From Nitrosomonas sp. Nm84 (GTDB taxonomy: Bacteria; Pseudomonadota; Gammaproteobacteria; Burkholderiales; Nitrosomonadaceae): a stretch of DNA of 64,000 nucleotides. Of this stretch, positions 8,730-19,400 are shown one piece after another; position 1 is the first letter of the stretch, and each line of letters opens with the position of its first letter. The position numbers and the translations under genes were made by a program. The notes under the pieces are model-generated. The model had not been told where the DNA came from. It did not search any database and saw only the letters and a list, made by a program, of their open reading frames with translations. The DNA lies in the NCBI RefSeq assembly GCF_003201565.1, contig NZ_QJJP01000016.1, positions 1 through 64,000 of the forward strand, given 5' to 3'.

Positions 8730-8880
8730 TTTTTCACCTCATCATTAGTCATTGAAAGAATATCATTCTGGAAACACGTTAGAGCCATCGAAAAGAATAA
8801 TCCGATCACGGCTCTCTCGCAGTATAAAACTCACAATCTGTTCCTTGCCGTCCCCAGTGTTTTTTACTTTACAACACGAA

Positions 8881-11250
8881 TTAGCGATTCTCAAGCCGAT
8901 TATAATCCAGCATCCCATATCCAATGGGCGTAGATTGCTGGAAAATCTCATGCAAGCGATCGCTGTGCTGCCAGAATCCGCTATGTGAGCGCCGTATACC
9001 GTAACGATGCATCAACTCACGATAATCGTACTCGCTATTCAGTTTACCAAGTCTCGAGACAAAATCGCCCAACGAAGCCGCTTCAACTTGCCACAATGCA
9101 GTAGGATAAGCGCCGACAAAACCCGGCATCACCGTGATGTAATCTTCCTCAGGCATGCGGTTCGACTGTTCCTGCAATAAGCTGGCGATATGACTGTGCG
9201 CACTGTTACGCACGACCGTATAAACCCGATCACCATGATTTTTATCCAGCACCATCAGCAACCCCATTTCAGGCAATACACTGGCGGTCTCCCCTTGAAT
9301 ATCATGTAGCGATCTTAATAATTGCCGGTGTTGTTCTGGCACGGCAGGCTGCTCTAAACGATAACGTTTGGACAAAACCTTGGACAGTTTCTGTTGCAAC
9401 TGCTGGAATAAAAACTCCTTGGCCGGTTGTCCTTTTGGATACGTAATTTCCGGTTCAACATCCAAATACGCATGTCCATATACATAGTTCTTGACCGAAT
9501 CACTCGCACCTCGATACCAATGTTCACGCAGAGCAGTACGTGTTTCTCCGGGTAGTAAAGCAAGAAAATTAAACTCGCTTTCCATACGCAGAAAATCCAT
9601 ATAGAGACGCGTCGACAGCTGATGACCAACATTGCCGTAGACGTCAAACCCTGCGACCAGCAGGTAATGAATGCGTTCCAGAATCGGATAATCAATTAGC
9701 CACGCTGTTTTTGGCGGCTGGCCCACCAAACCTTCCACCACTGTAGCACTGTCGAAATGCCTGAAAACTGTTAAAGCTGCATTCTGATTATGTCCATCGC
9801 CTTGCCAGACCCAATCCAGATCCAAGTTAGCATCGCCTTTAAATAACTTATTCAGCGCCTCGCCCTTTTCTTTCAAATAAGCAGCCTGCAATGTGGAATA
9901 TTCGGTCCAATAGTTTAAAACACCGGCATTACTTTCCCGTTCGGGCGGTATATTCAACTGGTCACTTTGAGCACTTAGGAAATCATCCATTTCCGCCAAC
10001 GCTTCCTGATCTGGATTAACAAAAAATACCCAGAAATGATCATTGATAACATTCAGTGCCACCTGCCCACGGCAAACCGCACCTTTGATAAACCCGTCTA
10101 TCGTGAATTGCGAGTGCTCCAGCATAAAGCGATAGCGCGCATGCGCCGGTATCGCCGCAAAAGTTTTGAACGGATTGGACGCCAGCTCAGGGGTGTATTC
10201 AGGAAGCTCCTCTACTTCATAGGGCGTTGCAAAAAACAACGCTTCGAAACGCTGCAAGCGTTTATTATTCAACACATAAGGTAAATGACTCTTAGCGGCG
10301 ATACTATACTGCACGCGCTGCAATCGATAATACACCCTGTCAACTTGCGGGTCATCATAAGGCCGGCGGGTGCTGATAATGTTAATAGGTTGTCCGGGTT
10401 CGGTGCTTGAACGCACGATTTTGAAATAGGTTTTTGCAGCATTGCTGCCTTCCAATTCTCCGAAATACACATGCCCCTGAAACAAATGTTCATAAATATA
10501 GCGGGAAACCAAGCGCTGCTTTATAGAATCACCATTCAGAAAATTTTCCCAAATACGGATTTGATCTCGATACCCAGCATCCAGTACGGGTAATTCCGCG
10601 AGGGGTGCGCCAGCCTCCAGCCAGCGCTGCAGCAGCTCGAAATCAGCCGACGCGATACCAGGCAAACCATAAGGCATTCCCCAATACGGTTTTGACCCCG
10701 CATACTTTTGAAATTGCCCAACATCCGGACAGCTGTCCGTGGCATTCAAAGCAAATTCAAATAACCCATCAGGAATGATCTCATTGTGTTTTACTGCATT
10801 CTCGAGCGGATTGCGCTGTTTGAGCTCGAGCATCTTAAACATCAGGCTGTCCTGTAATAGTTGTGCATCGTGTTTCTCTGTCAATATGGGGAAAAATCCT
10901 TTTGTTCTCCATTCGTTAACCGTATGCGCATCTTCAAACAACCGTGTCAATGGATCGGCAGTCAAACGTTTGCCATTATAAATAGCCTGTGGATTGGCGC
11001 CTCGATCAATGCCCTGCGCGGAAGCCAGATTCAGTTGACAGGGTGCATCATAGCAGCCGTGGCAAACGACGCATCGTTTATCCAACAATGGCTGGATCTG
11101 CTGCCGATATAGCTGACCACTATCCGATTCAACAGCGACATATCGACTCGGGACGGATTGCTGCTCTGCGCCACATGCGGTTAATAAACAAGCGATAAAA
11201 GCCATTACATATTTGTTCAAAATTGCCTCATACGAATTCTTAACAGTCAA
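8881..11250 (-). CDS. cti: fatty acid cis/trans isomerase, heme-containing
   Basis: About 789 residues, the expected size of Cti. The enzyme acts in the periplasm, turning cis-unsaturated membrane fatty acids into trans forms to stiffen the membrane under solvent or heat stress. The N terminus has a short hydrophobic segment ending in LLTACG, a possible lipobox, followed by the heme c site CVVCH near residue 59. Several further blocks typical of the family are visible (WMGMPY-like YWGMPYGLPG, ISTRRPYDDPQVDRVYYR, HFWVFFVNPDQE, DYPILERIHYLLVAGFDVYG, YDYRELMHRYG). The listed start is TTG; another TTG at 11220 has a better-spaced GAGG, so the true N terminus is uncertain. Monocistronic. Confidence 0.9.
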   Translation of the reverse strand: MTVKNSYEAILNKYVMAFIACLLTACGAEQQSVPSRYVAVESDSGQLYRQQIQPLLDKRCVVCHGCYDAPCQLNLASAQGIDRGANPQAIYNGKRLTADPLTRLFEDAHTVNEWRTKGFFPILTEKHDAQLLQDSLMFKMLELKQRNPLENAVKHNEIIPDGLFEFALNATDSCPDVGQFQKYAGSKPYWGMPYGLPGIASADFELLQRWLEAGAPLAELPVLDAGYRDQIRIWENFLNGDSIKQRLVSRYIYEHLFQGHVYFGELEGSNAAKTYFKIVRSSTEPGQPINIISTRRPYDDPQVDRVYYRLQRVQYSIAAKSHLPYVLNNKRLQRFEALFFATPYEVEELPEYTPELASNPFKTFAAIPAHARYRFMLEHSQFTIDGFIKGAVCRGQVALNVINDHFWVFFVNPDQEALAEMDDFLSAQSDQLNIPPERESNAGVLNYWTEYSTLQAAYLKEKGEALNKLFKGDANLDLDWVWQGDGHNQNAALTVFRHFDSATVVEGLVGQPPKTAWLIDYPILERIHYLLVAGFDVYGNVGHQLSTRLYMDFLRMESEFNFLALLPGETRTALREHWYRGASDSVKNYVYGHAYLDVEPEITYPKGQPAKEFLFQQLQQKLSKVLSKRYRLEQPAVPEQHRQLLRSLHDIQGETASVLPEMGLLMVLDKNHGDRVYTVVRNSAHSHIASLLQEQSNRMPEEDYITVMPGFVGAYPTALWQVEAASLGDFVSRLGKLNSEYDYRELMHRYGIRRSHSGFWQHSDRLHEIFQQSTPIGYGMLDYNRLENR

Positions 11251-11322
11251 TTTTCCAGCGTATTATTGCAGCAGATCTCCAAAAGCTCACCGCCGTAGCG
11301 CAGCCCGACTTCCGAAAGTATA

Positions 11323-11344
11323 GTCGTTTTATGGAAAAAACGAC
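11323..11344 (-). terminator. possible rho-independent terminator
   Basis: Stem GTCGTTTT / AAAACGAC with a 6-base loop, 35 bp after the stop of the lipoprotein gene at 11379 on the minus strand. Only a short T run follows, so it is weak. Confidence 0.4.
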
Positions 11345-11378
11345 CACCCGCTCATGCTATCGGTGATTTCAGCAAAGA

Positions 11379-12584
11379 CTACTTGGCGATCGTAATGCTC
11401 GGCACGCCGACACGTGGAATGTCAGTAACAGTCATCTGAAACAACAGGAACAATAACTGGAAAGCATCGCGATTCCAGCGCGCATGCGGGCCTGTGGTAT
11501 TGACGGCATAAAAGCGGTTATTCCAGCGGATGGAGAAATCGACATCAGCAGGCGGCGTACCGGCAACCACGAATCCCATGGTCAGATCAGGGTTCTCATT
11601 GCCCAGAATGGGCGGCGTTCTTGGGTCTTTTTCCACATGATAGCCCCGTTCTTCACCGAGCGCTTTGCCGAGAAAACCGAGAATCGAATGAAAGCTCCTC
11701 AGCCGGAAAACCCCACTAATCGGCCATTCTCCACCATAGTGGCCGGCGCGGATATCGAAAGCAATATCACTGACATCCCATTCCCGCGCGCGCTCGTTCA
11801 GTTTTTCGCGGTCATCTTCGGGAAGCGTATCGGGATCGTAGTTGGTGATCAGAATCGGCCCGGGGATTTGTTTGCGCAACGTAAAGGTGTCGTCTCCGGT
11901 ATTGTAGTGCACAACGAATTCCTTTTGCAGCGACTGAAAGCTGTCGGGCGCAATCGAACTGGCGGGCATCGTCCACGTATTAATCAGCGGCAAGGGCTCG
12001 GCATGTAATTGATTGTGATCCTGAATCGCCGAAAGATGTAATACTACCCGGCGAAACATCTCATAACCGCCTGGGTCTGCCGGGCTATTGTGATAGACAT
12101 TGCGCTGTTTATCCTGCAACAAGCGCACTTCCTGTGCCATCATGCGCAATAACAGATCAACATCAAAACGCTGGCGCAACAGCAGCGTTAATTTGTTCTG
12201 TGGAAAGGGTGTGAGCAAACGCCTGGTGAAATCTTCCCCTTCGATTGGAACGATGCTGATGGTGGGACTTTCCGCAACACTACCGCCAAAAACCGGCAGT
12301 ATCGATGTGCCCGCAAGTCCTCCCAGTGCGGGCATGGCGCCTGCATTGGCTTGAAAATTGAAAGTTGCCGCGATATTTGACACCGCGGTGAAATGAATCG
12401 GCTGACGGTGATGGGCACGTACGATATTGATGAGTAGCTGCTGAGACACGGCGTCGGTAACCGCATCGTCATACGCCAACACGGCGCGATTCAGTGCCAT
12501 CGGTGACATGCAGCCGGTAAGCATACTCAGGATCAGCACGATCTGCATGAATCTCAGCAAGCACAGATGACATGTGGATTTCAT
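11379..12584 (-). CDS. lipoprotein of unknown function
   Basis: 401 residues from ATG 12584. The N-terminal hydrophobic segment ends in a lipobox (ILSMLTGC), predicting lipid anchoring. The rest lacks membrane helices. Conserved-looking blocks include LINIVRAHHRQPIHFTAVSN, an N-terminal pattern seen in uncharacterised proteobacterial lipoproteins, and FSIRWNNRFYAVNTTG near the C terminus. No catalytic motif is recognised. The longer frame (start 12644) would place 20 residues ahead of the signal peptide and is less likely. The PAS-GGDEF-EAL gene ends 64 bp upstream on the same strand, so cotranscription is possible. Confidence 0.7.
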   Translation of the reverse strand: MKSTCHLCLLRFMQIVLILSMLTGCMSPMALNRAVLAYDDAVTDAVSQQLLINIVRAHHRQPIHFTAVSNIAATFNFQANAGAMPALGGLAGTSILPVFGGSVAESPTISIVPIEGEDFTRRLLTPFPQNKLTLLLRQRFDVDLLLRMMAQEVRLLQDKQRNVYHNSPADPGGYEMFRRVVLHLSAIQDHNQLHAEPLPLINTWTMPASSIAPDSFQSLQKEFVVHYNTGDDTFTLRKQIPGPILITNYDPDTLPEDDREKLNERAREWDVSDIAFDIRAGHYGGEWPISGVFRLRSFHSILGFLGKALGEERGYHVEKDPRTPPILGNENPDLTMGFVVAGTPPADVDFSIRWNNRFYAVNTTGPHARWNRDAFQLLFLLFQMTVTDIPRVGVPSITIAK

Positions 12585-12648
12585 GAGTCTTCTTTTCAGT
12601 CTGGATATTATTGAGACCGGCGCTATCAAACAGCATTCTCTCATTCTG

Positions 12649-15546
12649 TTACCGCGTGATCAATTTTTCGAATTCCTCGATAGGAATGGGCGGCGAATAA
12701 AGAAAACCTTGCACATAATCGCAACCGAATTCGATCAGCAGATTTTGTTGTTCCTGTGTCTCCACCCCTTCTGCAATAGTCTTGATATCCAGTTTATGCG
12801 CCATCATGATAATCGCCTCGACCAGTGCCCGATCAATTGGGTTGTTATTCAGGTTACTGATGAATGAGCGATCTATCTTGATGTAGTCGATATCGAATTC
12901 CTTGAGATAGGAAAGTGATGAGAACCCGGTACCAAAATCATCAATCGATACTTGGATGCCGTTATTGCGAAATTCCAGCAAGAAATTTTGCACAGTCAGC
13001 GTGCTTCTTAATAACAAACCTTCAGTAATTTCTACATTAATGCAGCCGCCTGGCAAACCACAATGAACGAGCTTGTCATACCAGCCTAGTCGATCCGACG
13101 TTTGGAACTGAATCGGTGATTTATTAATACTCACCTGAATAATATAACCAAATCGATCAAGCCATTGCTGAATGTGCGCAATCGACTGATCAAATACCCA
13201 TTCACCTATTTTCACGATGAGTCCGCTTTCTTCCGCCAGCGGAATAAACGTATGTGGATTAATCATGCCACGATAGGGGTGTTTCCAACGTAACAAGGCT
13301 TCCGCCTTAATAATGCGCCGCCGAGACAAATCCAGGATGGGTTGATAATAAATATGCAGTTCATTACGTTCCAATGCTTTTCTAAGATCATTGGTAAGCA
13401 TCATTTTTTCATTAGCCTTATGCTGCAGCGACGGCGTGAAATAACAATAACGATCGCGCCCTCCTTGTTTTGCCGCATACATCGCTTGATCCGCATGCTT
13501 CATCAAGCTCTCAATATCCATGCCGTCTTCCGGATAAAAAACGATGCCGATGCTGGTAGAAATATGATAGTCATCCTGGTTCGGTAGGAAATTGAACGGC
13601 TTATTCAGTTCACGAATAATGTGCCGCGCAATCTTCTCTACATGCTGCCTTAAATCGATACTGGGTAGAATAATGGCAAATTCGTCTCCGCCAAGACGAG
13701 CGACGGTATCGGTATCGCGCACGCATGATTTAATACGCTGCCCGACTTCCTTGAGCAGTTGATCTCCCGCAGCATGACCCAGTGTGTCATTGATATCTTT
13801 GAAGTGATCCAAGTCGAGATATATCACTGCCAGTAGTTGTTCACTACGATGCGCTTTTCTGGTTTCCTGGCTTAATCGATCTTTAAACAAGAAACGATTG
13901 GGCAACATCGTCAATTGGTCGAAATTGGCTTGAAATAAGATGAGTTCCTCTTTCTGCTTTTTCTCAGTGATATCGGAGAATTGCGCCACATAACCATACA
14001 CTTGGCCATCCGGGCGATGAATAGCACTAATGTTCAGCCAGCGAGTACGAGTCGTGCCATCCCTGTGACATCCCCAAACCTCACCTTGCCAATGATTCTT
14101 CTTCTGAATATCCTGCCATATACTCCGGTAAAGAATTTTATCGTGGCATCCGGAGCAGAAAACTCGAGGATTCTTGCCGACGACTTCCGACAATTCATAC
14201 CCCGTCAAGCGTGTAAAAGCCGGGTTCACTTGTTTTATCAGATTATTTTCGTCGGTAATCACGATCGCTTCACCGCTGGTCTGATAAATTGCATCTGCCA
14301 GCAACATGGAATCAAACGTTTGCCTGAGGCTGGTAATATCCCGACTGGTACCGATCATGCGTATAGGCTGCCCGGAAGCATCGTACAATACGGTAGCAAT
14401 GGCATGAATATAGCAAATCGCGCCATCCGGTCTGCAAATGCGGAATTCCGTATTGAAATCCCTTTTTTCGCGTAACGCTATTTGAATTTCTTTCTCTGTT
14501 TGTTGTAAATCTTCCGGATGAATACACATACACCAATGCTCATATTCTCCGCGAAAATTATTTTGCGAGATGCCATACAGCACAAACATTTGATGATCCC
14601 AAATCAGTTTGTTCTGAACAATATCCCATTCCCAGATACCGATGCCGGTCGTGCGCGTTGCCAGCAATAGGCGTTGCGAGGTCAGACGCAGCATGTCTTC
14701 AGCGTGCTTATGCGCGGTAATATTGATGAGCGCCAAAACCCAGGTTTTACCAAATAATGGATGATCAAAAGTGGAAATCGTCGCATAACACCGGAAAGTC
14801 GCGCCATCCTTCTTGAAACTATAGACTTCTCCATTCCATATACCGGAGCGCTCAATCTCAGCCGCGATTGAATCTGCAATGACCAAAGGGCCTTCCAAAG
14901 TGGCAATATTGACACTGTTGAGGTGTTGACCGAGCAGTTCATCAACGCCATAACCGAACCTGGTTTCAAATTGCGGATTAGCGTACACGATCTGTTCATC
15001 GTGAACGCGAATCAGGCATACCCCGATGGGCAGGCTTTGTAATATATTGCTGTGAAAATGCAATATTTCCTCAGCCAGCTTACGCTCGGTGATATCCGTG
15101 GAAATTCCAAATTCGCCAATGATCTGGTCTTGATCATTCATCATGGGGCTTTTGACGGTCCAGAAGAACCGTGTTTGTCCTGATGACTTGATGACCATTC
15201 TTTCTTCGCGCTTAATCGTCTGCCCAAACTCAATTACGCGACTGTCATCGAATATCAGGTCATCTGATAACGCCAAATCAAAGAATTCCTTATCTTCATG
15301 ACCGATAATTCCCTCAGCCGACATATCAAAAAGATCGATAACATTTTGATTCACATACGTGTAGCGCCCCGCTCTATCCTTCGTGTAAATGCAAGCATCC
15401 ACTTGATTTAGAATGCCTTCTAGCTGACCAACTCTGCTTTCCAATGAATTTATCATGGAACTTGCTGCCGAATTGAATGACTGTTCCGCTGAAGACGGAA
15501 TAAATACTCTTTTGCGATTTGCTCTGGTTTTATCTTTCGACGGCAT
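12649..15546 (-). CDS. multi-PAS GGDEF-EAL cyclic di-GMP turnover protein
   Basis: 965 residues, cytoplasmic: no membrane segments. Four PAS/PAC units (about 40-160, 165-285, 290-405 and 410-530), each ending in a TDITERK-like PAC motif, precede a GGDEF domain (about 535-700) and an EAL domain (about 710-965). The GGDEF active site is intact (ARLGGDEFAIIL). The EAL domain keeps the metal and catalytic residues (AEALLRW, VEITEG, DDFGTGFSSL, KIDRSF, AEGVE). It could therefore both make and hydrolyse c-di-GMP, with PAS input deciding; the net activity cannot be read from sequence. Paralogue of the gene at 16432-19758. GGAAGAAG lies upstream of the start codon. Confidence 0.93.
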   Translation of the reverse strand: MPSKDKTRANRKRVFIPSSAEQSFNSAASSMINSLESRVGQLEGILNQVDACIYTKDRAGRYTYVNQNVIDLFDMSAEGIIGHEDKEFFDLALSDDLIFDDSRVIEFGQTIKREERMVIKSSGQTRFFWTVKSPMMNDQDQIIGEFGISTDITERKLAEEILHFHSNILQSLPIGVCLIRVHDEQIVYANPQFETRFGYGVDELLGQHLNSVNIATLEGPLVIADSIAAEIERSGIWNGEVYSFKKDGATFRCYATISTFDHPLFGKTWVLALINITAHKHAEDMLRLTSQRLLLATRTTGIGIWEWDIVQNKLIWDHQMFVLYGISQNNFRGEYEHWCMCIHPEDLQQTEKEIQIALREKRDFNTEFRICRPDGAICYIHAIATVLYDASGQPIRMIGTSRDITSLRQTFDSMLLADAIYQTSGEAIVITDENNLIKQVNPAFTRLTGYELSEVVGKNPRVFCSGCHDKILYRSIWQDIQKKNHWQGEVWGCHRDGTTRTRWLNISAIHRPDGQVYGYVAQFSDITEKKQKEELILFQANFDQLTMLPNRFLFKDRLSQETRKAHRSEQLLAVIYLDLDHFKDINDTLGHAAGDQLLKEVGQRIKSCVRDTDTVARLGGDEFAIILPSIDLRQHVEKIARHIIRELNKPFNFLPNQDDYHISTSIGIVFYPEDGMDIESLMKHADQAMYAAKQGGRDRYCYFTPSLQHKANEKMMLTNDLRKALERNELHIYYQPILDLSRRRIIKAEALLRWKHPYRGMINPHTFIPLAEESGLIVKIGEWVFDQSIAHIQQWLDRFGYIIQVSINKSPIQFQTSDRLGWYDKLVHCGLPGGCINVEITEGLLLRSTLTVQNFLLEFRNNGIQVSIDDFGTGFSSLSYLKEFDIDYIKIDRSFISNLNNNPIDRALVEAIIMMAHKLDIKTIAEGVETQEQQNLLIEFGCDYVQGFLYSPPIPIEEFEKLITR

Positions 15547-15727
15547 GATTTGTATTCACTTCTTCCAACTAATACTTTTAAACACAAACGCTTATAATAG
15601 CAATACACTATACATGACTATTTGCAACTTTCGGTAATGTGCTACAAAAAAGCAACATTTTCAATTACTATGTTGAATCAGCAGAAAAGTTTATTGACAC
15701 ATCTCTGAATAAACAAATGATACCTGG

Positions 15728-16414
15728 ATGAAAAAAGAATATTGGTTCGATCGATGGCAACACGAAGAGATCGGCTTCCATCAAAGCACGATTAATCCCT
15801 ATTTACGTGAATACTGGCACAAACTAGCGCTGGCTCGAAACAGCACGGTATTTGTACCCTTATGCGGCAAAAGCCGCGATATGCTTTGGCTGCGCGAACA
15901 GGGATATGATTTGCTGGGTGTTGAATTGAGCAGCCTTGCAGCGCAAGCATTTTTTATAGAAAATGGTTATATACCGCAATGCACTGTCGGCCATACATTC
16001 ACGCACTTGGAGGCAGATAACATCCATATTTTATGCGGTGATTTCTTCGATCTGTGTAGCGATGACCTGGCAAAAATCACAGCGGTGTACGATCGTGCAG
16101 CACTCATCGCTTTGCCGCCGGAGATGCGCAAACAGTATGTGCATCACCTGTTGAATATCCTGCCACCGGCGGTGCAAATCTTGCTCATCACACTGGATTA
16201 CCCTGATTCTGAAATGTCAGGACCACCCTTTGCAGTTACTATCGATGAAGTCATGGCATACTATCAGTCACACTTCGAAATAAAACTGCTGACAAGTCAG
16301 GATGTGCTGACACAGAATCTGCGCTTTCAGGAGCGCGGTTTGAGCCGATTGCAGGAAAACGTCTTGTTACTGAAACCGCATCACGCTACGGAAGAAACGA
16401 GTACGGACACATAA
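15728..16414 (+). CDS. tpm: thiopurine S-methyltransferase
   Basis: 228 residues, SAM-dependent methyltransferase of the TPMT family. The SAM site appears as VFVPLCGKSRDMLWL (about residues 41-55) and GVELSSLAAQAFF; other family blocks are the N-terminal WFDRWQHEEIGFHQ, CGDFFDL and YDRAALIALPPEMR. Bacterial members methylate thiols and also selenium or tellurium species, so a detoxification role is possible. It is sandwiched between two paralogous GGDEF-EAL genes of opposite strand and converges with the second one (stop codons 17 bp apart). Confidence 0.92.
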   Translation: MKKEYWFDRWQHEEIGFHQSTINPYLREYWHKLALARNSTVFVPLCGKSRDMLWLREQGYDLLGVELSSLAAQAFFIENGYIPQCTVGHTFTHLEADNIHILCGDFFDLCSDDLAKITAVYDRAALIALPPEMRKQYVHHLLNILPPAVQILLITLDYPDSEMSGPPFAVTIDEVMAYYQSHFEIKLLTSQDVLTQNLRFQERGLSRLQENVLLLKPHHATEETSTDT

Positions 16415-16431
16415 TGGATAACTCTAGCGGA

Positions 16432-19400
16432 TTATATGGTTAATATGCGACCCGGTTTCCCGGTAAGCAGTTTCTCAAACGCTTTCCCTTTGATCGGTTT
16501 TGAATACAGAAAACCTTGCACGTAATCACAACCGAAATGACTGAGCAGATCTTGTTGCTCTTTCGTTTCCACGCCTTCGGCAATGGTCTTGATATCCAAC
16601 TTATGCGCCATGACGATGATCGCTTCCACCAATGCACGGTCGGTTTCACTGTCGATCAAGTGATTAATAAAAGAATGATCGATCTTGAGATAATCAATAT
16701 CAAATTTCTTGAGATAGGACAGCGAGGAAAAGCCAGTGCCAAAATCATCAATTGATACCTCGATGCCGTTATTGCGAAATTCCAGCAAGTATTCCTGAAC
16801 AACAGCAGAATCCTTTAACAACAAACCTTCAGTAATCTCCACATTGATACAATTTCCAGGCAGTCCAAGTTGGGTCAAGTTGTCCAGCCAACTGAATTTA
16901 TTCATAAATTTAAACTGAATCGGCGACATATTGACGCTGATTTGGATGACGTAACCCTTGCGCTTTTGCCATTGGTCGATTAGAGCAATCGATTGTTTAA
17001 ATACCATCTCACCAATCTCCAGGATCAAGCCACTTTCTTCCGCCAATGGAATAAAAATAGTCGGGCTAATCATACCCCGTCGCGGGTGCTTCCAGCGCAC
17101 CAGCGCTTCGGCTTTAATCAGACGTCCGCTGGACAACTCCAGGATCGGTTGATAATGAACTTGTAACTCATTCTTTGCGATTGCCTGTCTTAGATCATGA
17201 ATCAGTACCATTTTTTCATGCGCTTCGCGCTGCATGGAAGGTGTAAAGTGGCAGAAACGGTTACGCCCTTCCAATTTCGCAGCATACATCGCCTGATCGG
17301 CATGCTTCATCAAGCTTTTCATGTCGGTCCCATCTTGTGGATAGAACACAATGCCGATGCTTGTGGAAATATAATAATTCGTTCGATTCTGATTAAAATT
17401 AAACGGCTTATTCAAACTTTGAATAATACGCAATGCAACGGCTTCAATCTGTTGATTGTCAACGAAGTCCGATAGAATGATCGCAAACTCATCTCCACCC
17501 AGGCGCGCTACGGTGTCGGTCTCGCTGATGCAGGATCCGAGGCGCGTGGCGACTTCTCTCAACAGATCATCACCTTTGTCATGTCCCAATGTATCATTGA
17601 TGTCTTTGAAATGATCCAGATCCAAAAACAGCACGGATAGCGGGAATTTGGTGCGACGCGATTTCTTGATTTTCATTTCCAATCGATCTTTGAATAAATT
17701 ACGATTGGGTAAGCCCGTTAGCTGATCATAATTCGCCTGGGACAAAATAAGTTCGTCTTTCTTCTTTTTCTCGGTAATGTCCGTAAACTGCGAGACATGG
17801 TAATGAATACGGCCATCCGGGTGTCGAATAACGCTGACACTGAGCCATTTGGCGTGAATTGTGCCATCCTTACGCAAATCCCAAATTTCACCTTGCCAGT
17901 GATCTTCATTGGATAGCCGTCGCCGTATATCCTGATAAAAACTCGGATCATGCCTTCCTGAGCGAAATATTTCCGGACTCTTGCCCATGACATCCACCAT
18001 GTCATACCCGGTCATATGAGTAAACGCCGGATTAATTTGTATAATCAAATCATCCTCATCCGTCACCATGATGGCCTCATTACTCGACTGATAAATAGTT
18101 GCAGCCAAGCGCATCGACTCATAAACCCGCTTTTGTTTGGTAATATTCTGATAAGTTCCGAGTACACCGATGATTTCATTATGGCTATCACGCAAGGGTA
18201 CTTTGGATGTTCGCAACCAGCTAATCTTTCCATCCGGGGTGATTTGCGGTTCTTCATAGCCAAGCTTGGGAATGCCTGAATCGATCACCAGATGATCATC
18301 ATTACGATAGCGCTCCGCTTGCGCCGCCCAACTCCATTGAAAATCATCCGTGCCAATTATATCCTGTACGGATTGCGCCCCGGCATCCTTGGCAAAAGCG
18401 GAATTACAACCCAAATAACGTAATTGTTTGTCTTTCCAGAAAATACGTACCGGTGCTGTATCGATAATCATCTCGAGTAAATTGCGCGATTCAGCCAATG
18501 CGGCTTCCTTCATTTTTCGATCGGTAATATCAGTGATGGTACCCACATAACCCAATACATCGTCCTGCTGATCGCGCTCCGCCTGTGCATGACCCAGAAT
18601 CCAGGTGGTGACTTGCTCTTTGGTTTGAAAACGATACTCGGACATGAATTGCCGCTGGTACTGCACTGCCCTGTTCCACTCGTTCATTACCCGCTCACGA
18701 TCACCCGGATGAATCGCAGTAATCCATCCATAGCCTGAGGCTGTTTCCATATCCATACCGGTAATACTGCACCAGCGTTCATTGACATACAGGCATTTAC
18801 CCGTGGCATCGGTACGGAATATGCCGACCGGTGCTACTTCAGTCAGGCTGCGGAAAAGTTGTTCATTATTGCGCAGCGCCATTTCCATCTGTTTTTGCAG
18901 GGTAATATCAACCAATACGCCCTGCCAGTGCGTACTGCCATCTTCTTCCCGATGCGGTATGGAATATCCGCGCAGCCACTTTTCACCGATTGGCGATTGC
19001 ACAGGATATTCATGCAGCCAAGGCAACAGCTTTTCCTCTGAATCAAGAATGGATATTTCCAATTCGGGTAATGCATCCGGTCGAATCTGTTGAAATACGA
19101 TTTCGACATTGGCCATACATTCGGCGGGAGAGCGTCCAATTAAATCAGTAATCCCCTCACTCATGAAGGGAAGCGAGCGACGACCATGCGCATCGATACA
19201 AAACTCAAACACCGCGCCCGGTATGCTGGCGATAAGATTACGAAAACGCTTCTCACCCGCTTGCAGTTCTATGGTGCGCTGAATCACAGCATGCTCAAGA
19301 TTTTCCTTGAGCGCCAGAATTTCTGCTTCTACCGCTTTACGCTCGGTAATATTGCGAAATATGCCGCGTGTCGCAACCGGCACATCGTCTACGGAATAAA